Positions 43,904 to 55,293 are shown, counted from the stretch's first letter. The stretch: DNA of 64,000 nt from Bombyx mori (GCF_030269925.1 NC_085130.1:8940501-9004500); one strand, 5' to 3'. The notes: generated from the letters alone by a model not told the origin. Translations and numbers: made by a program.

Positions 43904-44576
43904 ATATTTAGTATTCAGTATTATTAATATTTGGGTGAAAAGCTCCAGCTTGGAACAGTAAGTATCCTCGCTGATGGTATTATGCCAGAAACTTTTCGCC
44001 CGCAAAAACTCTATGACATTTTGGTAACCATTTGGGAAATGCCAAGCATTATAAAAAATAGATAATACAAAATCACAACAAGTTCTTTTCTTGGATTAAA
44101 TAAGATGAAATTTAATTGAAACTGATTTTAAATTTCATTGTTGTATCCGATCCTAGATTGTAGCGAGATGAATCTAAGCCAGTTTTGGAAATTTATTTGC
44201 AAAAACACATTTACAATAGTCCTCTTTGTTGATCAGAGATCTAAACATCATAAGCTAGAGACCTATATTGTTGAAAATCTATTGAACCTTGTAGCAGTAA
44301 CTGTCATAGAATAAATATGATTTTTCAAGATAGGCTTGCATGTATACAATTTCCGAACAATAAATATAACAGTTGAGTAAATGACAGATGAGCTCATATC
44401 CTATTTGACGGAAAGTTGTAAGCTCACAAGCGCCCCGATGTTCAGATTTTAGTTTGATCCAACGCTCAGAAATACTAATAGGAATTCAGTAGAGCAATAG
44501 AAGAAGTAAGAAGTCATATTTTTTATCCTAACCGGACAGTGTTATCTTGCCCACTGTTATTTTTTACGATTAAAGG
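43904..44576. other. No gene seen
   Basis: AT-rich DNA without exon or repeat recognised. Confidence 0.45.
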
Positions 44577-44820
44577 ATTACTGCTGGCCTGTAGGCCTTT
44601 AAAATTTCACCAGGACACGTGGGCGAGCCAAAGCTCAGTCAGGAGGGGTGGGATTTGCTAACAGCTACCCGAGCGTCTCCGAAGGAGACCTAACAACTCA
44701 AGAGCAGCTGCTTCAGGAATGAATCATCTCCTAATGTTAGAGCCGAAGGCGTCCAATGCAAAGGTTATTAGATCTAATGGGTAGTCAGCGGCGGCAACGA
44801 TAAGGCGATGACGCAACCCA
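44577..44820 (-). mobile_element. LINE-A 3' end
   Basis: The minus strand shows the UTR ('ggattactgctggcctgtag' on plus marks its tip) and, beyond 44740, the last codons (ITFALDAF and RLIVAAAD equivalents) with deletions between them. Confidence 0.8.
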
Positions 44821-45249
44821 CTGTCCTCAATACTCTTTGTTTCGTCTAATCCCAACAAACTACAAACTGACTACAAACTAAAACACAGAGCCATCAATCT
44901 AATAGACAGGAACAATTAATTGAAACGGAGTCAGCAGCCTGCCATGTCACTCCGCAGCAATTAGTGGACGGATTAAACAGAAAAACTTACTTTAATTGTT
45001 TTGTTTATCTGACCCATTTCTCCATCACAGATCCACTGATTCCGATACAGCTACTATGTTTAATACGTAGCTAAATTAAATGCAAAGTATACGTATTTTT
45101 TATTGTTCTTTATGATAAGAGTATCTTATAATATATTAAAATTATAAAGCTGAAGAGTTTGTTATTGAGGAAGGCTATAGACAATATAACATCACGCTAA
45201 AACTAATACAAGCGGAGCACCAATAAATAATGTTTCAAAATCAGTTTTT
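44821..45249. other. No gene seen
   Basis: AT-rich DNA without recognised exon. Confidence 0.45.
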
Positions 45250-46045
45250 TTCCCTTTTGAGAGCTTCCGCTGCGTGCGCTGCAGAAACGGTTAAAGTTTC
45301 GTTAAAATAATGTATGACAGAATTCCCCCGATCACCCTTTTCGGCCAGCCTATACCCTGGGCCAGGAAGGTCAAGTACCTGGGAGTCACCCGGGATGCAT
45401 CCATGACATTCCGCCCGCATATAAAAACAGTCCCCGATCGTGCCGCATTTATTCTCGGCAGACTCTATCCCATGATTTGTAAGTGGATTAAAATGTCCCT
45501 TCGGAACAAGGTGACACTTTACAAAACTTGCATAAGGCCCGTCATGACTTACGCGAGTGTGGTGTTCGCTCACGCGGCCCAAACATACATAGACACCCTC
45601 CAATCCCAACAGGTTAGCTGTCGGAGCTCCGTGGTTCGTGAGGAACATTGACCTACACGACGACCTGGGCCTCGAATCAATTCGGAAATACATGAAGTCA
45701 GCATCGGAACGGTACTTGGATAAGGCTATGCGTCATGATAATCGCCTTATCGTTGCCGCCGCTGGCTACTCCCCGAATCCTGATCATGCAGGAGCCAGTC
45801 ACCGTCGACGCTCTAGACACGTCCTTACGGATCCATCAGATCCAATAACCTTTGCACTAGACGCCTTCAGCTCTAATAATAGAAGCAGGCTTAGGGACTC
45901 CGGTAGCCGTACTCGTCGAACTCGACAAAGAGGTCGACGTGCAACCCAACCCATGCATCAGCCCGCTGAGTTTCTCGCCGGATCTTCTCACCGGGTCGCG
46001 ATTCCGATCCGGTAGTAGATTCATTCGCAATAACATCACGTAACA
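45250..46045 (+). mobile_element. LINE-A, jockey-like: 5'-truncated copy with RT C-terminus
   Basis: The longest LINE-A copy. It carries the end of the polyprotein (45310-46015) and the start of the 3' UTR ('gagtttctcgccggatcttc', 'ggtagtagattcattcg'). It ends early relative to other copies, so both ends are lost. Confidence 0.85.
45310..46015 (+). pseudogene. Jockey-like reverse transcriptase, C-terminal part, frameshifted
   Basis: The first frame (45310 to about 45610) contains 'WARKVKYLGVTRDASMTFRP' and 'LYKTCIRPVMTYASVVFAHA', the thumb/C-terminal region that follows the reverse-transcriptase domain in jockey-clade non-LTR retrotransposons. Near 45610 a short deletion shifts the frame. 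The protein then continues in another frame with 'GAPWFVRNIDLHDDLGLESI' and 'KAMRHDNRLIVAAAGYSPNP', and ends at the stop after 46015. The endonuclease domain and the catalytic FADD-type motif are upstream and missing, so the fragment is inactive. The overlapping 150-codon minus frame is its shadow. Confidence 0.85.
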
Positions 46046-46740
46046 ATACGTATCATTTCGTATTTCTTTAGAAAATATCATGCCTCGTGCGGGATTTAAA
46101 CACCAGTCCAGTCGCATCACTTGAAGAGCAGCGTCATATCCTTTAGGCTATGGCGACTGAAAAGCAATGGCTCGGCTGTGACTATCGATATTATTATTGA
46201 CGCTTTCCTAATACAAAGAGTCGACATTAACTATACAAAGTTTAATAATAACACATTAAGAAAAGTATAAACGGCAAACATAAATACAATGTTACTGAAA
46301 CAAACAACGCAAGGATACCTTTCAAGCTAAAATTACTATTAAATACAAAAGACATTCGGGATCAAAAGAAACAGTCGAACAATAATTATGAATATTCAAC
46401 ATTAAAATAAGAGTTGCAATCTTTTCGCTCAGATCTACAAGGATTAATTATAACTGTACTCTGCAGTTCTGAAACAAAGGATCGTCTGGAAATTACAGAA
46501 TAAGAATTATCTAGAGAACTATGATAACTAAAGATATTAAAAATTTGAATTGTAAATTCAATCAGCATTAGTCAGTACGATGGGTTCAGTGAAACGTCAC
46601 GTAAAAACAAGATGATGAATCTTTCGTTGAATCTAATTTAGATTTTCTATATTCATTTAAAATCTTATTAATTACATAATATTTTTTTAAAAAAGGTATA
46701 AATATGTATAAAGGTATACATTTTTAAAAACACTATATAG
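46046..46740. other. No gene seen
   Basis: AT-rich DNA. A 60-codon minus frame has no motif. Confidence 0.45.
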
Positions 46741-46984
46741 ACATAGATTACCCGGCAGACTTTGTAGTGCCTCAATCGATAAATAAAATACCTAAGCTTT
46801 TGTATAAAATAAACTTAAAACAAACAAAAGAAATCCGTCGGACGGGGGGACACATCAAAGGAAAAACAAAATTGTTATTTTTATTTAATTCCGACAATTT
46901 TCATGTTTATCTACCATTTAAACCTTCTCTGGACTTCCACAAATAATACAAGACCAAAATAAGCTAAATCGGTCCAGCCGTTCT
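46741..46984 (-). mobile_element. Helitron family C, 5' end missing, fused to mariner
   Basis: It matches the family C copies from a decayed 3' tip ('attacccggcagactttgta') to 'aatcggtccagccgttct'. It then switches to mariner coding sequence before the family's last 40 bp or so. Confidence 0.8.
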
Positions 46985-47638
46985 TTGTCCCTCAAGAGGA
47001 ATAGTTGTAACATGGCCGGTTTTGGAGACAAACGTGGCCACCATTTTTTTTGCAACACTCCGTGAACGAACAATTTTTGTTGGCTTTAACTCATTTTCGA
47101 ACATCCAAACTCGTGACTGGTTTTTTGTTTCGGGTTCGTACGCGTATATCCAGGATTCGTCACCTGATACAATGTTGTATACAGCATTTGAGGATCCTGC
47201 GTGGAATCTTTCGAGAGTTCTGACGCACCAAGTAACGCGAGCCGCTTTTTGCTCTTCACAGAGCGAATGCGGTATCCATCGGGAAAACAACTTTTTTACA
47301 CTTAATTGTTCATGCAAGATTATTTGTATTTGACTCATGCCAATGTCTAAAGTTGCCTGAATTTCGCGGTATGTCACATGTCGATCTTCCTCAATCAGCT
47401 TACGCACAGCATCAACGTTTTCTTGGGTGACTGCAGTTTTTGGACGACCTTGACGGGGATCATCACTGAGCTTGACACGTCCACGTTGAAACTCAGCAAA
47501 CCAGCGATAAATTGTGGTTTTGGATGGGGCTTCATCACCAAATGCAGAAATCATCCGGTCAACACACTGTTTTTGTGTTAAACCACTTCGAATGTCATAA
47601 TAAATCATCGCTCTTGAATTTTCTCGAGTCAATCCCAT
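46964..47638 (-). pseudogene. Mariner transposase, truncated
   Basis: An uninterrupted minus-strand frame of 224 codons starting at ATG 47638. The N-terminal part is a helix-turn-helix DNA-binding region ('TTIYRWFAEFQRGRVKLSDD', then 'PRQGRPKTAV'). The catalytic domain begins with 'VSGDESWIYAYEPETKNQSR', which holds the first catalytic aspartate, and reaches 'GHVTTIPLE'. Intact mariner transposases are about 345 residues. The two later acidic residues (HDNARPH-type motif and last D) are lost, because the frame runs into Helitron sequence at about 46984. The last residues (QRTAGPI) are partly Helitron-derived. It is inactive, yet the remaining frame is free of stops, which suggests a fairly young copy. 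Confidence 0.92.
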
Positions 47639-47803
47639 TTTCTCAACGACTAAATAAGTTTGACAAAACCTCGTGACAAGACCGAGAATATTTTTTTAAA
47701 TAAATGGTATTCGATTTTTAAAACCAAGGAGTTTTCAATTAAAAAGATTTTAATATGACAGGAACAGTGGAAATATTCCATTCCCGATACTTTTAGTGCA
47801 GCC
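46985..47803 (-). mobile_element. Mariner element, 3' truncated
   Basis: The 5' terminal inverted repeat reads 'ggctgcactaaaagtatcgg' on the minus strand, next to a TA dinucleotide (47804-47805). An AT-rich leader and the transposase frame follow. The other terminal repeat is missing. About 820 of the usual 1300 bp remain. Confidence 0.88.
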
Positions 47804-47805
47804 TA

Positions 47806-48255
47806 GTACTGAAAACTAATATTAACAGTATAATCGGTTACTGAACCCGCATTCATAATCGTTACAAATAAAATAAATGGCGCAAAAAGATCAACCGGCA
47901 AAAAAAATGAAATTCTTAAATTTCACGCATACATTTACCTAAATCAATTGCATGCCGTCCGTTCATCTGCCTACGTCACAAAGCCCCATACGAAGCTTAA
48001 AGCTACGTGTTTGTTGTAAATTAACCCATTTTTCCGAGTCCCGGAACAAAGCATAACCCCGTGATTAATTGACCAAATAAATTGTCTCGATGCATACCTG
48101 CTCGGAAAATGAAATAAAAAGAACAGAGCCTTATTTCTTTGGGCGGCAGTTAATTTGTCGATGCCACCTGCACGTTTATGTTCCGTTAAATTACTTGCTT
48201 CTATTGTTTTATGACCAAGAATAAAGACGAGTTAATACACACATACTACTTCTCA
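47806..48255. other. No gene seen; left flank of the satellite
   Basis: Unique-looking DNA with no sign of the element that may once have carried the array. Confidence 0.45.
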
Positions 48256-49671
48256 CACACTGCGCTTGTCTGTACGTGGTCTCACGACACTCGCTCCTGA
48301 GCTCTCATCCACCCGCTACCATTCAGCTCTGTGCTACAGCACACCGCGCGTCACACACTGTGCTTGTCTGTACGTGGTCTCACGACACCCGCTCCTGAGC
48401 TCTCATCCACCCGCTACCATTCAGCTCTGTGCTCTAGCACACCGCGCGTCACACACTGCGCTTGTCTGTACGTGGTCTCACGACACTCGCTCCTGAGCTC
48501 TCGTCCACCCGCTACCATTCAGCTCTGTGCAACAGCACACCGCGCGTCACACACTGTGCTTGTCTGTACGTGGTCTCACGACACCCGCTCCTGAGCTCTC
48601 ATCCACCCGCTACCATACAGCTCTGTGCTCTAGCACACCGCGCGTCACACACTGCGCTTGTCTGTACGTGGTCTCACGACACTCGCTCCTGAGCTTTCAT
48701 TCACCCGCTACCATTCAGCTCTGTGCTCCAGCACACCGCGCGTCACACACTGTGCTTGTCTGTACGTGGTCTCACGACACTCGCTCCTGAGCTCTCATCC
48801 ACCCGCTACCATTCAGCTCTGTGCTCCAGCACACCGCGCGTCACACACTGCGCTTGTCTGTACGTGGTCTCACGACACTCGCTCCTGAGCTCTCATCCAC
48901 CCGCTACCATTCAGCTCTGTGCTACAGCACACCGCGCGTCACACACTGTGCTTGTCTGTACGTGGTCTCACGACACTCGCTCCTGAGCTTTCATTCACCT
49001 GCTACCATTCAGCTCTGTGCTACAGCACACCGCGCGTCACACACTGCGCTTGTCTGAACGTGGTCTCACGACACTCGCTCCTGAGCTCTCATCCACCCGC
49101 TACCATTCAGCTCTGTGCTCCAGCACACCGCGCGTCACACACTGCGCTTGTCTGTACGTGGTCTCACGACACTCGCTCCTGAGCTTTCATTCACCCGCTA
49201 CCATTCAGCTCTGTGCTCCAGCACACCGCGCGTCACACACTGCGCTTGTCTGTACGTGGTCTCACGACACTCGCTCCTGAGCTCTCATCCACCCGCTACC
49301 ATTCAGCTCTGTGCTCCAGCACACCGCGCGTCACACACTGCGCTTGTCTGTACGTGGTCTCACGACACTCGCTCCTGAGCTCTCATCCACCCGCTACCAT
49401 TCAGCTCTGTGCTCCAGCACACCGCGCGTCACACACTGCGCTTGTCTGTACGTGGTCTCACGACACTCGCTCCTGAGCTCTCATCCACCCGCTACCATTC
49501 AGCTCTGTGCTCCAGCACACCGCGTGTCACACACTGCGCTTGTCTGTACGTGGTCTCACGACACTCGCTCCTGAGCTCTCGTCCACCCGCTACCATTCAG
49601 CTCTGTGCTACAGCACACCGCGTGTGACACACTGCACTTGTCTGTACGTGGTCTCACGACACTCGCTCCAC
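48256..49671 (+). repeat. 98-bp satellite array, about 14.5 units
   Basis: Fourteen complete 98-bp units (48256-49627) and a partial one. The unit includes 'cacactgcgcttgtctgtac', 'gtggtctcacgacactcgct' and 'agctctgtgctccagcacac'. Units are about 95% or more alike and much richer in G+C than their flanks. The first eight alternate between 'cactgcgctt' and 'cactgtgctt', a 196-bp dimer. The later ones are all of one type. Because 98 is not a multiple of 3, the many 76-87-codon frames here are periodic artefacts. Confidence 0.95.
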
Positions 49672-50127
49672 TTTCATTAACATTCCGTTCTTAGTTTCAG
49701 TATGTCTAGTTCAATAATTATGTAACTATCCACACGCACGCGTCGATCGTCTGATGTAGCAGACAGAGCGGTGGCAACAAAGTTTGCCTATTGTGTATTC
49801 AACAATACAAAGGCCTAATGGGTGTAACTTTATCTGCACGCTGTACACAGTCGAGCAGCATTGAGAGATTTTTGTAGATGGGTTATTTTGATTAAAAAAT
49901 AGTCAGAATCCTCAAAATTACAATGTTAGTTAAAATAAAATTTGGAATTAGTTCCTTTCGTTTAAAATTACACTATGCAATCTATAGTATCAAGTAAAAT
50001 AATAATTTGTCCTTGCTAATAACGACGTGAAAGTCTCGGTAGCACTGATTTGGTCCGACAAGAAGAAATTTAAAACGCAATGTAACACTAACTTTTATTT
50101 AACTTTAAAGTAGTTAGTCTACATAAG
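49672..50127. other. No gene seen; right flank of the satellite
   Basis: AT-rich unique-looking DNA, no shared repeat recognised. Confidence 0.45.
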
Positions 50128-50415
50128 TATATATAAAAATGAATTGCTGTTCGTTAGTCTCGCTAAAACTCGAGAACGGCTGGACCGATTTGGATAATTT
50201 TTATCTTGAATTATTTGTGGAAGTCCAGAGAAGGTTTAAAAGGTAGATAAATATGGAAAATGCTCGGAATTAAATAAAAATAACAATTTTGTTTTTCCTT
50301 TGATGTGTCCCCCCGTCGGACGGGTTCCTTTTGTTTGTTTTAAGTTTATTTTATATAAAAGTTTAGGACTTTTATTTATCGATTGAGGCACTACGAAGTC
50401 TGCCGGGTCAGCTAG
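50128..50415 (+). mobile_element. Helitron family C copy
   Basis: Runs from 'tatataaaaatgaattgctg' to 'tgccgggtcagctag' before T. It differs from 31668-31954 by scattered substitutions. Confidence 0.88.
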
Positions 50416-51707
50416 TCTAACATAAATTTGTTTGAGCTGTTCTTAATATCACAGATTCGCGTATGGAAAAACTGATCAAATTTATTTGTATTACGTTTTT
50501 TTTTCTCTCTAAGCACCTGACATTTTTGTGCATACTGTGACATTGGCAAAATCAATGCCAAAGGCGTTGGAGCCAAATTTATCTAAAAAAATAAAACACT
50601 AACTCAAAATTAATCTATGGAGAGGGGATCAATGACCCCAAGAGGGCGAGTGAGGAACCACTAACTGTTTAAATCTTTCAATTTAAATTGTAAGTTCACT
50701 AAATATAAAATTCTAATACTTGGGTTATTTAGCTTTGGATTAGCAAATACTGTTGTTTATTTTTTCATAGGTTTTGTTTTTTTAAGGAAATTTCCTATCC
50801 GTCTGTGAAAATAATTTAGGGTAATTTTAACATTGAAAGACTTCAAATATCTCAATCGTCATATTCTGGTATAATCAAGCACCATATAAAGCATTCTTCT
50901 ATAAGCATTTTTTTAACACATCAATTTTATAGTTTTTATACCAGCTGCTTATGCCATAGTTCCATAAAAATATTCATAAGCATACTCTCGACTCAACCAT
51001 AACGGTGGCAACTCATACGGCATAGACACAGTAAAAATGGTATTTTTCATCCATAAACATTACCCTATAAAAATGTTTATTACAAAACTTAGCTGTCGTA
51101 ATACTGTTGTTATATTTTTAACCGTCAAAGGTAGTTTTACAGCTATTTAAATACATCAGTAAAGTGCGCGGTGAAATCTAAAAGTCGGAATAAAAGCTGC
51201 CACGCCATGCGGTAATGCGCTTAACGATCGTTTCAAGTTCTTTGAAGCGCTCGAACCTTTGGCTTCATTTTTGCTATTGCTTTGCTCAAGTTCGGTGTAA
51301 TAAGACCGCACATGTCAGCAAGCAATAACGGACACAGCGCCTTTACTTAACTTGAACAGTATTACCCTAGCTGGGAAAAAAACGTCCGTAACGTAAGATT
51401 TTAATTGGTAATGCACACAGTGTACGACTTAATTTTGTAATAACGTACCAAAAATAACATATTTTTTATCATCCATTGACCACGATCTCAGAGCGTTCGT
51501 TTGCACAATACACTAACTAACTCTTATGCAAACAGCCGTAAATGAAGTGTACCACAATAAGTTCGCACGTTACCGAATGACCGTGGGTTGTTGCGAAACC
51601 TCCAGTTTTATTTTCTTTATACCTCGAATAGAACTTAAAATTAATATTTTTATAATAAGGAACCTCGTTCCCATCCGGTGTCCCACGACACCACGCATCT
51701 TTTTTTT
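50416..51707. other. No gene seen
   Basis: About 1.3 kb without a recognised repeat or exon. A G+C-richer part at about 51165-51345 ('cacgccatgcggtaatgcgc') might be conserved non-coding DNA. Confidence 0.4.
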
Positions 51708-51985
51708 CTACCTAAGCTGATAGCCTTGAGAGGCTATGTCAGCTTTACCTAACAAGTAGCTCTTGGGGCTCAAACCTGACGACGTTCCTAACATTAACCC
51801 TAGCAAGAGCAGTGCTTCACAGAATTTACCACCGGATCGGAAACGCGATCTACTGAGAAGATCCGGCGAGAAGCTCAGTGGGCTGGATCTGTGGGTTAAT
51901 TTACTCGCCAAGCCCTTCGTCGCAAGTGACGGGTTCGACGGGAACAGTGACCAGTACCTAAAAGCACCGTTAGTGGATCGGGAGA
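51708..51985 (-). mobile_element. LINE-B 3' end
   Basis: Minus-strand LINE-B block ('ctacctaagctgatagcctt', 'gccaagcccttcgtcgcaag' on plus) with the last codons of the frame. 5'-truncated. Confidence 0.85.
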
Positions 51986-52226
51986 AACCGAAATGACGTG
52001 TTTAGGGTGATGTCGACTGTTTACCATTTGGTCCGCAGGATCGGGAATGTGAATCGTGATAATAGTCGAACAATTCTTTCCGCTGAAATTGAATTTTATC
52101 AACTAAATAATTTAATGTCCCTTCCGTATCTATACACAAAATCCGTATGGCTACAAATATTCTATGTTATAAATATTAAATGTTAATTATGAATGCTATG
52201 AACGTGAGAACTGAAATCAACTTTTG

Positions 52227-52430
52227 CGGAATGAGCTCACAGATAACCTGGTTACAGGAAGCCATAGATCGCTAATTGAATGGCATAACCTTGAAACATT
52301 AGATCTAGGTCTCAATACCTTAGTACAATCGCCAGTCCTACCTTTCATAACAGAATAGACGACTGGTTTGCGCAAGAAACAGACAGGGTGATGTTAGGTA
52401 CTAATCAGTACGTACTCTCATCGCATTACT
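52227..52430 (-). mobile_element. Old, diverged Bm1 SINE
   Basis: Recognisable only by order: 'gcggaatgagctcacaga', 'gaagccatagatcgctaa' and 'aacagacagggtgatgttag'. Many indels. Confidence 0.5.
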
Positions 52431-52485
52431 AATCTCTCCCACTTAGAATCCGAAATCATTTGGATGTCTCTACATTTATGCCTGA

Positions 52486-52785
52486 CTAGCTGACCCGGCA
52501 GAATTTGTAGTGCCTCAATCGATAAATAAAAGACCTAAACTTTTGTATAAAATAAACTTAAAACAAACAAAAGCAATCCGTCTGACGGGGGACACATCAA
52601 ACGAAAAACAAAATTGTTATTTTTATTTAATTCCGAGCATTTTCATATTTATCTACCTTTTAAACCTTCTCTGGACTTCCACAAATAATTCAAGACCAAA
52701 ATTAGCTAAATCGGTCCAGCCGTTCTCGAGTTTTAGTGAAACTAACGAACAGCAATTCATTTATATATATATATATATATATAGA
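52486..52785 (-). mobile_element. Helitron family C, complete
   Basis: The minus-strand 5' end is TC then a long (TA)n run and 'aatgaattgctgttcgttag'. The 3' end is 'ttctgccgggtcagctag' before T. It best defines the family's two ends. Confidence 0.9.
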
Positions 52786-53218
52786 TTTTTTAAAAGTATC
52801 ATCTGACTCTTGAACGACCCATACTCCACGACCAGAGCGCTGTGACTAGTCCTAGTTCCAATAAGTTTCCAAGGGTAAGCTCTTGGCGTTGTTTGGCCTC
52901 TATCAGACGACTCGTACCTATACTATGCTATACATTACACTATCCCAACTAAAGCCCAGTAGCACATGTGTTTGTAAACTCGACGAAGTAATAACTTACC
53001 CGCCATTTTGCATATTTTTCTTATCAGCGAACAGTAATGCAGGTTTATGGTGAGTGGTCGCCGTGCGCTGTCGCCATTACTGTTTTATTACGCATTATTG
53101 CGGGCGTGAATAAAAAGGTATGATAAATGTCGATTGGAAAGATATAAGGCTATTGTAAATCATTGATTTCAATGATTCTTTCGGATCGGTTCGGCTTGCA
53201 GTTGGTTTTGATCTATAC
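52786..53218. other. No gene seen
   Basis: Unique-looking DNA. The last 8 bp (53211-53218) are the left target duplication of the hAT element. Confidence 0.5.
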
Positions 53219-53506
53219 CAGCGGTCGGGGAACTTTTTTAATTATTACCCCAAAATACTTTTGTGTATGTGTTTGTGTATATTACCCCATGGCGAAGAAC
53301 AAAAAAAACGAAATCGCTTCTTTTTAGTATCTTTTATATTATAGCCCTCATGATAATTTTGAAAAGAAAACAATAACTAACAATTTAACGATTCTAAAGA
53401 AGTTTCAGTTCAATATATAATTTTTACTCACAAAAGTTTCATTTTTACCCCCCAAAATTTCATTTTACCTCATTTGGGGTAATTTACCCCAGTTCCCCTA
53501 CCGCTG
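53219..53506. mobile_element. hAT-type miniature element (MITE), 288 bp
   Basis: The terminal inverted repeats are 'cagcggtcggggaact' on the left and, reverse-complemented, 'cagcggtaggggaact' on the right. The 8-bp target duplication 'atctatac' is perfect (53211-53218 and 53507-53514), as expected for hAT transposons. The inside is AT-rich with several 'taccccaaa'-like subterminal motifs and no coding. It would need a transposase supplied from elsewhere. Confidence 0.9.
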
Positions 53507-53725
53507 ATCTATACGAATAATTCTTCTGTAAGTTAGTGAACTCGGCTTGTCCTAAGCAACTGGAATGATTTAATTAAACTTTAGTTTTTACTTGGTCGTT
53601 AGATGGGATTTAGATTTATATTTGAACCTGCAGGTAACGCCAAAATCGAATTCTAAGATTTTTTTAAGTTTTCAGGAAAGAACATCTGCCAACTTTAGAA
53701 TAATAAATCTTTAATTGATTTAATA

Positions 53726-54379
53726 TTGTTACGCGCTGGGGTTCGGGATAAATAAAAAACAATCTACCGAATTACAAGTTAACACTGTATTCAACACTTA
53801 GAACACTTAAAACACTCAAAAAACACTTTAAAATTCTCAATTCACTTCTTCGGTTTCGCTTCAGGTGATGCGTTCCGTGTTTCGCTTCGAGTAGTTCCGA
53901 TTACTGACTGACTGCGTGCCATCCCTGAAACGCTTGTATAGCCGATAACACATCCCTAGAATTATCGAGAATATTCTACACGTTTCGAGTATTGTATTTC
54001 CGCTATCTGCCAATAGATGGCGTTGTACTTCTCTACTGTTCAATTTTTTTATTTTTATTGCCTAGATACCTGCTAGATACCCATACGTGGACGTGCTCAC
54101 AGCTCACCTGTTGTTAAGTGGTTACTGGAACCCATAGACATCTACAACGTAAATGTGCCACACACCTTGAGATATAAGTTCTAGTCTCAGTATAGTTACG
54201 ACGGCTGATCCACCCTTCAAACCGAAACGCATTACTGTTTCACGGCAGAAATAGGTGGGGTGGTGGTACCTACCCATGCGGACTCACAAGAGGTCCTACC
54301 ACCAGTAAAATACTACTAGGTCCTTCCATATTCGTTCGATTATTCGGCGATAGATGGCGTTACTCTTACCGGCGTAACA
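53726..54379 (-). mobile_element. Gypsy-like solo LTR, split by Bm1
   Basis: On the minus strand it starts 'tgttacgccggtaagagtaa' and ends 'ccccagcgcgtaaca', giving TG...CA ends in an imperfect inverted repeat. 'atat' flanks it at 53722-53725 and 54380-54383, a likely 4-bp target duplication. Two 'aacgccatct' motifs lie near the 5' side. A Bm1 of about 260 bp sits between them. No internal retrotransposon sequence is present, so this is a solo LTR left by recombination. Relatives are at 11854-12112 and 16885-17165. Confidence 0.8.
54048..54312 (-). mobile_element. Bm1 SINE inserted in the solo LTR
   Basis: Minus-strand body from a (TTTTA)n tail and 'gcctagatacctgctagata' (a small extra duplication) to 'gaggtcctaccaccagtaaa'. 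The LTR continues on both sides, so the Bm1 arrived later. Confidence 0.88.
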
Positions 54380-54382
54380 ATA

Positions 54383-54596
54383 TCTATACTAATATTATAA
54401 AGAGGAAAGATTTGTTTGTTTGTTTGTTTCGAATAGGCTCCGAAACTACTGGACCGATTTGAAAAATTCTTTTTCCATTAGATGCCGACATTGTCCCTGA
54501 TGAACATAGGCTACTTTTTTTTTTTTTTTTTATTTTTTTTTTTTGGTTTCATGTGTGTTTTAATGTTTCCGAAGCGAAGCGAGGGCGGGTCGCTAG
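54383..54596 (+). mobile_element. Helitron family B, second copy
   Basis: TCTATACTAATATTATAAAG to 'gggcgggtcgctag', between A and T. Close to identical to 6242-6442 apart from a longer T-rich tract. It sits within a few bases of the end of the solo LTR. Confidence 0.92.
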
Positions 54597-55293
54597 TATT
54601 CTATAATAGGCTAGAAATTAAAAGAAGAATATATGAAGAATATATACACAAATATATGAGCAAAAATGAAAACTTTACTTGTAGCCTTAAAGCCCGAAGT
54701 ACGAATTACGAAGTAATTTAAGTAAAAAAAAAATCATTGTCTAAATATAGCTGATGTTCTTGTAATACATTCCTATGTTTTACCATGTCATTATGTGTTA
54801 ACAAAATGAAGTCTAACACGCTCAGCCCGTATCTAACTTGCGGTGGAATAACAAAAACATAGAGTTCTCTGTCGTAGAGAGGTCATAGCTACAATTTCAA
54901 TGAGGGTCGGAAAGAGACGACCGCACATCACTAAAACAGAATACCTGCTGTGAACGTGTTAATAATCACAATTCATGTTTAAAATAAATCTAGTACACGG
55001 TGGGGAAAGCGCAGATTAGAACAATTACAATTAATCATAATTGCTACTCTATAGCCAAAATATATAATACTGTGTAGTATGCAGGAACAACAACAACACG
55101 AAAAGAACTAAAACACTTTACATACGTAAGATTAGTTGCGGTAGAGTTGTAGAGTGTCTGTGTGTCGGGGAGTAATGCGTGGTTTCTAGGACTCTACATA
55201 ACGTAGAGAGTGCTGTAATTGTTACATTGTTTCTATAATTGCGAAATACAAATAAATTTGCCATCACCGTACGAGTATATACGTAATGATTTT
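54597..55293. other. No gene seen
   Basis: AT-rich DNA, no exon recognised. Confidence 0.45.

Noticed and set aside
45241..45693. 150-codon minus-strand open frame, the second longest in the window
   Set aside because: It lies antisense to the jockey-like reverse-transcriptase remnant and has no recognisable domain.
47022..47333. 103-codon plus-strand frame
   Set aside because: Antisense shadow of the mariner transposase.
48266..49627. A dozen overlapping 72-87-codon plus-strand frames that look like a repeat protein
   Set aside because: They follow the 98-bp DNA period, which is not a multiple of three, so the same DNA is read in all frames. There is no start context, splice site or unique end.
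48256..49671. Regular array considered as a CRISPR
   Set aside because: There are no unique spacers. Whole 98-bp units are repeated head to tail, and the DNA is animal nuclear sequence.
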